7,507 bases of DNA from Bdellovibrionales bacterium (GTDB taxonomy: Bacteria > Bdellovibrionota > JAFGOL01). The stretch covers positions 1 through 7,507 of the forward strand of contig JAKLHL010000071.1 of the NCBI GenBank assembly GCA_022710165.1, given 5' to 3'. This document shows positions 1-7,228 of the stretch, in pieces (position 1 is the stretch's first letter; each line of letters begins with the position of its first letter). The translations under genes were made by a program, and so were the position numbers. The notes under the pieces were generated by a model. The model searched no databases. It was given only the letters and a program-made list of their open reading frames with translations, and was not told the DNA's origin.

Positions 1-200
1 TCCCATATAAAGCTTGATGGCACACTGTACAAGGCCTTGCCGTTAGAGACCTTAGGCTGTTTAAGGAATTTATAATAGTTCTTCTGCTCGAATTTGAACT
101 CAAAGCCCTTACCGCCAGAGAGTTTGTCTATTATAAGATCGCCATTCAAATTAGCGTAAGCACACAGCGGCAATAAAAGCAGCGTTAGTATTATCTTCAA
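1..200 (-). CDS. lolA: LolA-like periplasmic outer-membrane lipoprotein carrier protein, 5' part only
   Basis: The first 66 codons of a gene that runs off the left edge. LolA takes lipoproteins from the inner-membrane LolCDE transporter and carries them across the periplasm to the outer membrane. The protein begins with a clear Sec signal peptide (KIILTLLLLPLCAYA, likely cut after AYA near residue 16). A stretch of LolA character follows: FEFKFEQ at about residues 33-39, then SNGKALYSVPSSFIW at 52-66, matching the family's F-x-Q and 's-G-x-l-x-y-x-x-P-x-x-x-x-W' pattern at the start of the open beta-barrel. The start is taken as TTG at 200-198, whose last two bases are the first two of the ftsK stop (TTGA), with GAGGG seven bases upstream; no in-frame ATG or GTG fits. 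Synteny supports the call, because lolA also follows ftsK in enterobacteria. Another LolA/LppX-fold carrier is possible while the C-terminal part is unseen. Confidence 0.72.
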   Translation of the reverse strand, partial: MKIILTLLLLPLCAYANLNGDLIIDKLSGGKGFEFKFEQKNYYKFLKQPKVSNGKALYSVPSSFIW

Positions 201-2350
201 AGCACATCCCTCTTCCCTGATCCTTGTTCTGTAGATACGACACCGTTCTTTTCCATCAACTCAACTATGCGGGCCGCCCTGTTATATCCTATCTTAAGTC
301 TTCTCTGAACATACGATATAGAGGCCTTTCTTGTTTCCTGTACTATGCGAACAGCCTCGTCGTAAAGTTCATCCTCTTCGTCGCTATCGTCCATGATGTC
401 CTTTTTATCCTCAAAAACTATATCCTCTTTGTAATTAGGTGCACCCTGTGATTTAACAAAATCCACGACCTTACCAACTTCCTCATCGCTAACAAAAGCG
501 CCGTGGAGCCTTTCCATATTAGGCGAGCCTGGAGGCAGGAACAGCATATCACCATTTCCTATGAGCTTATCAGCGCCCATGGTATCCAGGATAGTCCTTG
601 AATCTATCTTTGAAGCGACCTTAAATGCTATCCTTGCAGGGAAGTTAGCTTTTATGAGACCGGTTATAACGTCAACCGATGGTCTTTGAGTGGCGAGTAC
701 AAGATGTATGCCTGCAGCGCGTGCCATCTGGGCAAGCCTTGTCAGAGAGGCCTCAACATCCTTAGAACTTACCATCATAAGGTCTGCAAGCTCATCAACG
801 ACGATTATTATATAAGGCAAAGGCTCATCTGCCGTTGCGTTATAAGAGCTAATGCTTTTTGCACCCTTTTCTGAGAGCATCGCATACCTTGACATCATTT
901 CACGCACAGCCCATTTAAGTGCCTGAGAAGCCTTGCCAGCTTCTGTAACTACTGGATGAAGAAGATGAGGTATGCCTTCATATATTGAAAGCTCCAGCAT
1001 CTTTGGGTCCACCATTATCATCCTTACTTCCTGAGGAGAGAATTTGTAAAGTATGGAGCATATCAGCGAGTTTATGAAAACTGATTTTCCAGAGCCTGTG
1101 GAACCTGCAACAAGAAGGTGAGGCATCTTTGAAAGATCGGTCATGTAAGGATTGCCCACTGTATCCTTTCCAACTGCTATAGGTATCTTTTTATCGCTGT
1201 TCCTAAAAGTCGTTGAATCTATAAGTTCCCTTATGTAGACGTTGTCGCGCACTTTGTTAGGGACCTCTATGCCTATGACCGACTTACCAGGTATCGGCGC
1301 TATGACCCTAAGGCTCCCACAGCCAAGAGCAAGTGCAAGATCATCACTAAGGTTGGCTACTTTGTTTATCTTAACCCCGGGTGCAGGCTTGAACTCATAC
1401 ATCGTTATTACAGGCCCGGGCGAAACCTCTGCGACCTTGCCGTCAACACCAAAATCCTTAAGCCTTGCCTCGAGCGCTTTAGCTATGGATTCAAGTTCAC
1501 TATGGTCGCTGGTGTTCTTGGACCTCGGAGGTTTGTTCAAAAGCTCTACGCTAGGCAGTTTGTATTTTCCTTTTTTTACCTTGCTGGCAACAAAGGCGTC
1601 TTCTGCCTCTTCATCTTCAATATCATCATCGTCATAATCTGTGGTCGCAGGTACTAAAGGTTTTTGTTTTACTTTAAGTGTATCTTCCTGTTTCACTACA
1701 GTGCTTTCTTCTCTCTTAAGTATCGGCTCCTTTTGCATCTTGGAATATATCCACGACGCTAGCTTTGCCAGCCACTTGTACAGGAACTTAAACACAACGC
1801 TTAAGACCTTATAGAGCCAGAAAGCAAAAACGGCCATCCCAGAGGCAAAAGAATAATTTGCAAGATAGAACAGCAACAGTAAAGACGCTGTAATGAACAA
1901 AACACCCGTACCAACACTGCTTAAATATGGTTCTACAAGCCCGAACAGGTTCCTGCCAACAAATCCACCCGCGCTAAAAACATTACCGCCGTAAGTCACC
2001 TCACCGGCGATAGTTTCAAGTGATATGGATAAACATATCATCAGCCCCAAGAAAGCAAGAGCCCTTGGAAGGCTGAACCAGCCGTTCTTTCCAGAACGGT
2101 AGAAGATGAATATCGCCGTAAAAAGGAACGCAACCGGCAGTGCCAAAGAGGAAAGCCCAAAAAGCTGGATCAAAAGGTCCGAGCTATAGGAACCCAAAAG
2201 TCCTGCAAGGTTGTTTGCCCTTTCCGTTGCCATTGTAACAGCAGTGTTGAGCGAAGGATCTGACGCTGAATAAGAGTATATAGAAAGCCCTGCAAATACT
2301 GCCAAAACAAAGAAAACTACTCCGGCTATATCTTTACGGGAGAATTCCAT
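197..2350 (-). CDS. ftsK: FtsK/SpoIIIE-family DNA translocase
   Basis: A septum-anchored, ATP-driven double-stranded DNA pump that clears and aligns chromosome termini at division. The 717 residues show all expected parts. The N-terminal membrane domain has four or five hydrophobic segments (about 9-29, 61-83, 97-115, 146-166, 170-190). A short charged linker (about 205-280) contains the acidic run DYDDDDIEDEEAED. The alpha/beta motor runs from about 285 to 640, with Walker A GSTGSGKS at 416-423, Walker B IIIVVDE at 514-520 and the family motif ATQRPSVDVITGLIKANFPARIAF from 553. The C-terminal winged-helix gamma domain (about 656-717, with SISYVQRRLKIGYNRAARIVELME) is the part that reads KOPS/SRS polarity sequences and, in organisms with XerCD, touches XerD. 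The linker is far shorter than in E. coli FtsK, so the protein is in the size range of SpoIIIE and short FtsKs. ATG follows the upstream TAA directly, with AGGGG six bases upstream. Confidence 0.96.
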   Translation of the reverse strand: MEFSRKDIAGVVFFVLAVFAGLSIYSYSASDPSLNTAVTMATERANNLAGLLGSYSSDLLIQLFGLSSLALPVAFLFTAIFIFYRSGKNGWFSLPRALAFLGLMICLSISLETIAGEVTYGGNVFSAGGFVGRNLFGLVEPYLSSVGTGVLFITASLLLLFYLANYSFASGMAVFAFWLYKVLSVVFKFLYKWLAKLASWIYSKMQKEPILKREESTVVKQEDTLKVKQKPLVPATTDYDDDDIEDEEAEDAFVASKVKKGKYKLPSVELLNKPPRSKNTSDHSELESIAKALEARLKDFGVDGKVAEVSPGPVITMYEFKPAPGVKINKVANLSDDLALALGCGSLRVIAPIPGKSVIGIEVPNKVRDNVYIRELIDSTTFRNSDKKIPIAVGKDTVGNPYMTDLSKMPHLLVAGSTGSGKSVFINSLICSILYKFSPQEVRMIMVDPKMLELSIYEGIPHLLHPVVTEAGKASQALKWAVREMMSRYAMLSEKGAKSISSYNATADEPLPYIIIVVDELADLMMVSSKDVEASLTRLAQMARAAGIHLVLATQRPSVDVITGLIKANFPARIAFKVASKIDSRTILDTMGADKLIGNGDMLFLPPGSPNMERLHGAFVSDEEVGKVVDFVKSQGAPNYKEDIVFEDKKDIMDDSDEEDELYDEAVRIVQETRKASISYVQRRLKIGYNRAARIVELMEKNGVVSTEQGSGKRDVL

Positions 2351-3094
2351 TTATGACCCCTTTTTCATGAACGCATTCAAAAAATCCAAAGGCACAGGGA
2401 ATATCGTTGTTGTGTTATTCTCTACAGCTATTTCTGAAAGTGTGTGTAGATATCTTAACTGTATAGCCACAGGCTGTTTAGCTATTATCGATGCTGCCTC
2501 TGTAAGTTTTTCTGAAGCCAGCAACTCAGCCTCAGCGCCTATTATCTTGGCCCTCTTTTCTCTTTCAGCCTCGGCCTGTCTAGCCATCGCCCTTTGCATT
2601 TCTTTTGGAAGGTCTATGTGCTTAACTTCAACGTTGGATATCTTTATGCCCCATGAATCTGTGTGCTGGTCGAGTATGGACTGTAAATGCTCGTTTATCT
2701 TTTCACGAGAAGACAAAAGCTCATCAAGCTCAGATTGTCCAAGTACAGACCTTAGCGTCGTTTGTGAAAGCTGTGATGTGGCATAAAGATAATCCTCTAC
2801 TTCCACCACGGCCTTTTTTGGGTCCATTACCCTAAAGTAAATAACTGCGTTAACTTTCATAGAGATGTTGTCCTTAGAGATAACATCCTGTGGAGGCACA
2901 TCAAGGACGACGGTCCTTAGACTCACCCTGACCATCCTGTCTATAAAAGGTATAACGTATATTATCCCAGGGCCCTTTGCCGCAATAAGCCTGCCGAGCC
3001 TAAAGATAACACCTCTTTCATACTCATTTAGTATCTTTATTCCCGAAAGAATGAAAAGACCCACTATTACAATTAAAGTCGTTAAAACGAACAT
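2351..3094 (-). CDS. Stomatin/slipin-family SPFH (band 7) membrane protein
   Basis: A 247-residue slipin. These proteins form oligomeric scaffolds on the inner membrane and are thought to organise lipid domains and regulate membrane proteases. One N-terminal transmembrane segment (about 3-22) is followed by the SPFH domain: NEYERGVIFRLGR at 23-35, GPGIIYVIPFID at 41-52, then VLDVPPQDVISKDN at 63-76. A charged, alanine- and glutamate-rich coiled-coil segment (about 165-200) follows, and a short hydrophobic tail TTTIFPVPLDFLNAF at 228-242. Length and order match archaeal and bacterial slipins such as Pyrococcus PH1511, which is encoded beside its NfeD protease PH1510, the arrangement seen here. 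In that pair the protease cuts the stomatin in a hydrophobic C-terminal stretch, so the tail here is a plausible cleavage site (inference). ATG at 3094 has a strong AAAGGAGG site eight bases upstream. The stop abuts the ftsK start. Confidence 0.94.
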   Translation of the reverse strand: MFVLTTLIVIVGLFILSGIKILNEYERGVIFRLGRLIAAKGPGIIYVIPFIDRMVRVSLRTVVLDVPPQDVISKDNISMKVNAVIYFRVMDPKKAVVEVEDYLYATSQLSQTTLRSVLGQSELDELLSSREKINEHLQSILDQHTDSWGIKISNVEVKHIDLPKEMQRAMARQAEAEREKRAKIIGAEAELLASEKLTEAASIIAKQPVAIQLRYLHTLSEIAVENNTTTIFPVPLDFLNAFMKKGS

Positions 3095-3112
3095 AACAAT
3101 ATCCTCCTTTTT

Positions 3113-4426
3113 TTATTCTTTCCTGACCAAGAACGTCATTCCATCTGCGTCCTTGATGGTGACCTCGTCCCCTGCAGATATATCCTGTTTTTTATCCAAT
3201 GCTTTAAAATGCCAAAGTTCGCCTCTTGTCTGAATGTTGCCATCACCCTTTTCTTTATTATAAGAAACCACCAGAGCCTTGGTGCCTATCATGCCCTCAT
3301 AACCTGTTTGCACAGGTCTTTTCCTTACACTAAGAACATAATATCCAATAAGGACCACCGCCAGACCAAAAACAAGTCCGACAGTAATAAGAGTTGAGTA
3401 CGACACAGAAACCTCCGTCTTTGATGGGTCTATAAGGAATATACCTCCCAGTATCAAAGATATAGTTCCCCCGCCCCCTAATATACCATGGGCTGTGACA
3501 AAAAACTCCATCCCAATAAGTATCAAACCCAGCACCAGGAATATTATCCCTGCCGTTGTTATGGGCAGCATCTGAAAAGACATCATAGAAAGTATGGCCG
3601 CCAGGCCACCAACAACACCAGGAAGTATAAGCCCTGGGTGTGAAAGTTCAAGATATATGCCAAGAGCGGCGAGCATCATTAAAAGATATGCAAGATTAGG
3701 ATCGGCTACAAAGGTGAGTATCCTGAGCTTAAGGTTTGGCTTTAATTCTTCCACCACAGCGCCATTAAGTTCCAGGGTCTTTGAACTGCCGTCTATGAAA
3801 CGGACCTTCATGCCGTTAGCTTTCTTTATCAGTTCATTTGAATCAGATACTATAAAATCAATGACCTTGTTCTTTAAGGCCGAATCAGCGGTAATAGAAA
3901 CGCTTTTTCTTACGGAGTCTATTGCCCACTTAACATTCCTTCCTCTGGTCTTTGCTATACCTTCCACAAAGGCAGAAATGTCGTTAACTATCTTATCCAT
4001 CAGAACGTCTTTGGTGCCCTCTTTTTCTTCTCCTCCGTTAGTACCTGAAGGTGAGAGCGATACAGGGTGCGCAGCTCCTATGTTGGTGCTTGGCGCCATC
4101 GCTGCAATATGAGAGGCCAAAGTTATCATTACCCCTGCGCTCCCGGCCCTTGCGCCCGGAGGTGTAACGTTAACGGCTATAGGGACCTTTGATGAAAGCA
4201 TCTTTTGGACGACGTTCCTTGTGGTCTCCACAAGTCCGCCTGGGGTATCAAGTTCTATTATCAGGAGTTTAGCTCCGTCTTTTTCTGCCTTGTCTATGGA
4301 GTTTATTATGTGCTGTCCGCTTCCCGGATTTATAGAGGAACGTATCTTGATCAGATATATTTTATCTTGAGCCAGTGCACTTAAAGAAAAAAGCATCAAA
4401 ACAGCATTAAGGATGTACTTTGTCAT
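3113..4426 (-). CDS. Long-form NfeD membrane-bound serine protease (ClpP-like domain + NfeD C-terminal OB fold)
   Basis: A 437-residue protein of the NfeD1b (long NfeD) family. A signal peptide (about 1-19, ending SALAQ) sends the first domain outside the cytoplasm. Residues about 22-225 are ClpP-class protease: IIELDTPGG at 56-64 forms the oxyanion region, Ser96 in GARAGSAGV is the expected nucleophile, and Lys145 in DKIVNDI is the likely general base by analogy with the Ser-Lys dyad of Pyrococcus PH1510. Four or five membrane segments follow (about 237-260, 266-283, 288-310, 315-332, 345-366). The cytoplasmic NfeD OB-fold domain ends the protein (about 375-437: MIGTKALVV, RGELWHFKA, GDEVTI). 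No key catalytic residue is missing. The gene sits directly upstream of the slipin, the family's usual partner. ATG at 4426 lies three bases after the previous stop, with GGGGAG overlapping that stop. Confidence 0.94.
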   Translation of the reverse strand: MTKYILNAVLMLFSLSALAQDKIYLIKIRSSINPGSGQHIINSIDKAEKDGAKLLIIELDTPGGLVETTRNVVQKMLSSKVPIAVNVTPPGARAGSAGVMITLASHIAAMAPSTNIGAAHPVSLSPSGTNGGEEKEGTKDVLMDKIVNDISAFVEGIAKTRGRNVKWAIDSVRKSVSITADSALKNKVIDFIVSDSNELIKKANGMKVRFIDGSSKTLELNGAVVEELKPNLKLRILTFVADPNLAYLLMMLAALGIYLELSHPGLILPGVVGGLAAILSMMSFQMLPITTAGIIFLVLGLILIGMEFFVTAHGILGGGGTISLILGGIFLIDPSKTEVSVSYSTLITVGLVFGLAVVLIGYYVLSVRKRPVQTGYEGMIGTKALVVSYNKEKGDGNIQTRGELWHFKALDKKQDISAGDEVTIKDADGMTFLVRKE

Positions 4427-4429
4427 GCT

Positions 4430-5173
4430 CTACTCCCCAGTGTGTTTAGGTTTAAGTCCCAAAAGGGACATAACCTTTTTCATGTCCTCCCACACAAGCC
4501 CTTTATCTTTTGGATTCCTCAAAAGATAAGCTGGGTGAAATGTCGGCATAAGTTTTATACCATAATTCCAGTCATAAAACTCCCCTCTTACTAAAGATAT
4601 CTTTATCTTTTTGTTAAAGAGGGTGCATGTGGCTGGAGAGCCCAAAGTAACTATAATCTTTGGTTTTATAACGGATATTTGCCCCATAAGATATGGTGCG
4701 CACTTTATTATTTCTTCATCAACGGGGGCACGGTTCCCTGGAGGACGGCATTTAACTATGTTCGCTATATATACGTCCTCTCTCTTTAAACCCATGGCCT
4801 CTATTATCTTGGTAAGAAGCTGGCCTGCCCTGCCAACAAAAGGACGTCCAGTTTTATCCTCGTCCTCTCCGGGGCCTTCGCCGATGAACATCAATTCAGC
4901 CTTGGGGTTACCCTCGCCAAACACTATGTTCGTCCTCATACCGCCCAGCTGACAACGCTCGCAGTTGCCAAGGTCCTTCTTTACGTCCTCAAGGTCGGTG
5001 TACTGCTTTAAATTACTATTGATATCAAGTTCGGGTATCAAAGACTTTGTGGCCGCTGCCTGCTCGGTCTTTTTGCTTGAAGTGCTTGGAGCTACGACGT
5101 TGATCCTTTTGACACCTCTGTCCTTTAGGTTCTTAAGACAGAATTCAACGGATCTTTTTAAGTCGCTGCTCAC
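4430..5173 (-). CDS. Uracil-DNA glycosylase, family 4 (4Fe-4S, thermostable-type)
   Basis: Removes uracil from DNA after cytosine deamination or dUTP incorporation, the first step of base excision repair. The 247-residue protein has a variable lysine/serine-rich N-terminus (about 1-60) and then the family 4 core. The iron-sulfur ligands are visible as Cys71-x2-Cys74 (NCERCQL), Cys142 (KCRPPGNRAP) and Cys158 (IKCAP), with the usual spacing of about 15 residues between the last two. The active-site motif GEGPGEDEDKTGRPFVGRAGQLL spans 98-120 and the second motif TFHPAYLLR spans 211-219. The N-terminal extension resembles that of proteins annotated as phage SPO1 DNA polymerase-related, an old name for this family. 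The start is GTG at 5173-5171, one base after the previous stop. Its only ribosome-site candidate, AAGG, is about ten bases away, which suggests translational coupling to the upstream gene. Confidence 0.95.
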   Translation of the reverse strand: MSSDLKRSVEFCLKNLKDRGVKRINVVAPSTSSKKTEQAAATKSLIPELDINSNLKQYTDLEDVKKDLGNCERCQLGGMRTNIVFGEGNPKAELMFIGEGPGEDEDKTGRPFVGRAGQLLTKIIEAMGLKREDVYIANIVKCRPPGNRAPVDEEIIKCAPYLMGQISVIKPKIIVTLGSPATCTLFNKKIKISLVRGEFYDWNYGIKLMPTFHPAYLLRNPKDKGLVWEDMKKVMSLLGLKPKHTGE

Positions 5174-5174
5174 T

Positions 5175-5813
5175 TTATTTTAACCTTATGAATGGATTGT
5201 GCTTTTTTTCTCTTCCAACGGTCGTCATAGGACCGTGTCCGGGATACAGCATGCATGAGTCTCCCTTGGTGTACAACTGTTCTATGATGCTTTTTTCCAG
5301 GTCGTCAAAACTGCCGCCCGGAAGATCAGTTCGTCCCACACTGCCTGCAAAGATCAGGTCCCCTGTGAACATAACGTTAAGTTCCTTTATGTAAAAGCAC
5401 ACACTGCCAGGTGAATGCCCGGGGGTACTTATTATCTGTACGCTGTGACCACCGATATTCTTTTTACCCATGCTCATATTAAAGAACACAGGGGCTATCG
5501 GCGGAGCTGCTATGGTCAGACCAAAGACCTCTGCATGTTCAGTCGCGTTCTTGTAAAGAAAGTAATCCTCGTTATGAAGGAATAATTTTATGTCCTGATA
5601 TTTATCCTTTAAATAAGTTGCTGCGCCAAGATGATCAAAATGCCCGTGGGTAAGCCATATTTCCGACGGGATCAGCCCCTTTGAACTCAGGGACTTGTCT
5701 ATTTCTTCTCCGTCCTCTCCTGGATCTATGACCACACATTCCTTGCTGTGTTCATCGTAAAGTATATAGCAGTTAACGTCGAGAGGCCCTACCACCAATG
5801 TTTCAAATTTCAT
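5175..5813 (-). CDS. Glyoxalase II-like metallo-beta-lactamase fold hydrolase (YcbL type)
   Basis: A 212-residue cytoplasmic metal-dependent hydrolase. The metal ligands of the fold are present: T-H56-G-H58-F-D60-H61, then H133 in STPGHSPGS, D152 in FTGDLIFAGSVGRTDLPGG and H193 in LYPGHGP. The GRTDLPGG signature and short length, lacking the glyoxalase II C-terminal substrate domain, place it with the small YcbL-like group. Members hydrolyse thioesters such as S-lactoylglutathione in vitro. The true substrate here is not readable from sequence, and a persulfide dioxygenase or another thioester hydrolase cannot be excluded, although the C-terminal NPFIR ending is typical of YcbL-like hydrolases. 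There is no signal peptide. ATG at 5813 has AGAGGAG four bases upstream, and that site overlaps the rho stop codon. The stop is one base from the next start. Confidence 0.92.
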   Translation of the reverse strand: MKFETLVVGPLDVNCYILYDEHSKECVVIDPGEDGEEIDKSLSSKGLIPSEIWLTHGHFDHLGAATYLKDKYQDIKLFLHNEDYFLYKNATEHAEVFGLTIAAPPIAPVFFNMSMGKKNIGGHSVQIISTPGHSPGSVCFYIKELNVMFTGDLIFAGSVGRTDLPGGSFDDLEKSIIEQLYTKGDSCMLYPGHGPMTTVGREKKHNPFIRLK

Positions 5814-5822
5814 GTTGCTCCT

Positions 5823-7121
5823 CTAGCTGGACATGGAGTCAAAGAATTCCTGGTTGGTCTTTGAGCCCTTTATCTTGTCGAGCAGGAACTCCATAGCCTC
5901 GACGGTGTTCATTGGGCTTATTACCTTCCTCAGTATCCATACTCTTTGCAGAGTGAATGCGTCAAGCAGCAAGTCTTCTTTTCTTGTCCCGGATTTGTTC
6001 ACGTCTATACATGGGAATATTCTCTTTTCCATCAGTTTTCTGTCTAGCTGTATCTCGCTGTTACCTGTGCCTTTGAATTCCTCGAATATTACTTCGTCCA
6101 TTCTGGAACCGGTATCAACAAGCGCCGTAGCTATAATGGTCAAGCTTCCGCCTTCCTCTATATTCCTTGCGGCTCCAAAGAACCTTTTTGGTTTATGAAG
6201 AGCGTTGGCATCCACACCGCCGGAAAGTACTTTTCCAGAGGCAGGCACTACAGTGTTATAAGCTCTGGCAAGACGGGTTATGCTGTCCAAAAGTATAACT
6301 ACATCCCTTTTATGCTCTACCAGCCTTTTTGCCTTTTCAATTACCATCTCAGCCACTTGAACGTGTCTGCTTGCAGGCTCGTCGAAAGTTGAACTTACGA
6401 CTTCTCCATTTACGTTCCTCTGCATGTCTGTGACTTCTTCAGGTCTTTCATCTATCAAGAGGACTATAAGAACTACCTCTGGATTATTGTTGGTTATCGC
6501 ATTAGCGATGTTCTGCAAAAGCACGGTCTTACCAGCCCTTGGAGGAGCCACTATCAAAGCTCTTTGTCCCTTTCCTATAGGGGTAAGCATGTCAACTATC
6601 CTTGTGGAAAGGTCGCCGTTCTTTGGCATCCAATTCATGTCGAACTTTTCCTCAGGATATAGCGGTGTAAGGTTGTCAAAAAGGATCTTGTCCTTTGCAA
6701 CCTCTGGAGCTTCAAAATTTATAGTTTCAACTTTCAAAAGGGCAAAATACCTTTCACCTTCTTTTGGAGGACGAATGTTACCTGTTATTGTGTCTCCGGT
6801 CCTAAGATTGAACCTTCTTATCTGTGAAGGCGAAACATATATATCATCGGGACCAGGAAGATAACTGTAATCAGGGGACCTTATAAAGCCGAACCCGTCT
6901 GGCAATATTTCCAGAACACCGTCGGCATTAACCTGGCCGTCCTTGTCAGCATGGGCCTTGATTATCGCAAAGATAAGGTCCTGCCTTTTAAGTCCAGCAG
7001 GGTTCTCTACCTCATACTGTTTAGCAAGGTCGGTAAGTCCCTCTATTTTCATTTTTTTAAGATCGTGAAGACTAAGCGCAGACATAGTGCCGTTACCGTT
7101 AACGGTTTCATTCTCAGACAT
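5823..7121 (-). CDS. rho: Transcription termination factor Rho
   Basis: A hexameric RNA-dependent ATPase/translocase that ends transcription at unstructured C-rich RNA and silences untranslated or antisense transcripts. Numbering from the upstream ATG at 7160 (445 residues): N-terminal helical domain LSLHDLKKMKIEGLTDLAKQYEVEN (29-53); RNA-binding cold-shock-like domain with GVLEILPDGFGFIRSPDYSYLPGPDDIYVS (81-110); P-loop APPRAGKT (205-212); LLIDERPEEV (234-243); Walker B VVILLDSITRLARAYN (287-302); Q-loop SGGVDANALHKPKRFFGAARNIEEGGSL (313-340). No domain insertion is present. I prefer the start at 7121 (432 residues, MSENETV): AGGAG lies six bases upstream, whereas the ATG at 7160 has no convincing site and would add a basic leader MPKKKQQIKEEHP not seen in typical Rho. 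It is the first gene of the transcription unit. Confidence 0.97.
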   Translation of the reverse strand: MSENETVNGNGTMSALSLHDLKKMKIEGLTDLAKQYEVENPAGLKRQDLIFAIIKAHADKDGQVNADGVLEILPDGFGFIRSPDYSYLPGPDDIYVSPSQIRRFNLRTGDTITGNIRPPKEGERYFALLKVETINFEAPEVAKDKILFDNLTPLYPEEKFDMNWMPKNGDLSTRIVDMLTPIGKGQRALIVAPPRAGKTVLLQNIANAITNNNPEVVLIVLLIDERPEEVTDMQRNVNGEVVSSTFDEPASRHVQVAEMVIEKAKRLVEHKRDVVILLDSITRLARAYNTVVPASGKVLSGGVDANALHKPKRFFGAARNIEEGGSLTIIATALVDTGSRMDEVIFEEFKGTGNSEIQLDRKLMEKRIFPCIDVNKSGTRKEDLLLDAFTLQRVWILRKVISPMNTVEAMEFLLDKIKGSKTNQEFFDSMSS

Positions 7122-7127
7122 AGGATG

Positions 7128-7132
7128 CTCCT
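7128..7132 (-). promoter_or_regulatory. Shine-Dalgarno site deciding the rho start
   Basis: AGGAG (within AAGAGGAGC) lies six bases before the ATG at 7121-7119. The other in-frame ATG, at 7160-7158, is preceded only by TAAGAAATCCTT. This site is the reason for preferring the shorter Rho. Confidence 0.7.
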
Positions 7133-7198
7133 CTTTTATTTGTTGTTTCTTTTTAGGCATAAGGATTTCTTAGATTTTTTAACCCCGAAATATACTTA

Positions 7199-7228
7199 AC
7201 TTTAACTATGTTTAAAATGGCAAGTCAA
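7199..7228 (-). promoter_or_regulatory. Candidate sigma70-type promoter for rho and the downstream operon
   Basis: On the minus strand TTGACT (7228-7223, five of six to the -35 consensus) is followed after 18 bases by TAAAGT (7204-7199, four of six to the -10 consensus). Transcription would start near 7192 and give a leader of about 70 nt before the preferred rho start. The position upstream of the first gene of a tight gene cluster is right. The -10 match is weak, so this is a suggestion only. Confidence 0.4.

Noticed and set aside
1242..1637. 131-residue open frame on the plus strand opposite ftsK
   Set aside because: It lies wholly antisense to the conserved motor and linker, is low in complexity (serine- and leucine-rich), and has no recognisable domain. 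It is a shadow of ftsK codon use.
3594..4112. 172-residue open frame on the plus strand opposite the NfeD protease gene
   Set aside because: It is antisense to conserved catalytic and membrane regions, has no plausible family pattern, and its composition mirrors the real gene.
6424..6864. 146-residue open frame on the plus strand opposite rho
   Set aside because: It is antisense to the P-loop and RNA-binding domains of Rho and is explained as a codon-use shadow.
7122..7207. Attenuator, riboswitch or intrinsic terminator in the rho leader
   Set aside because: I looked for paired arms and a following T-run on both strands. The region is AT-rich, but no stable GC-containing stem is evident. 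Rho autoregulation cannot be read from it by eye.
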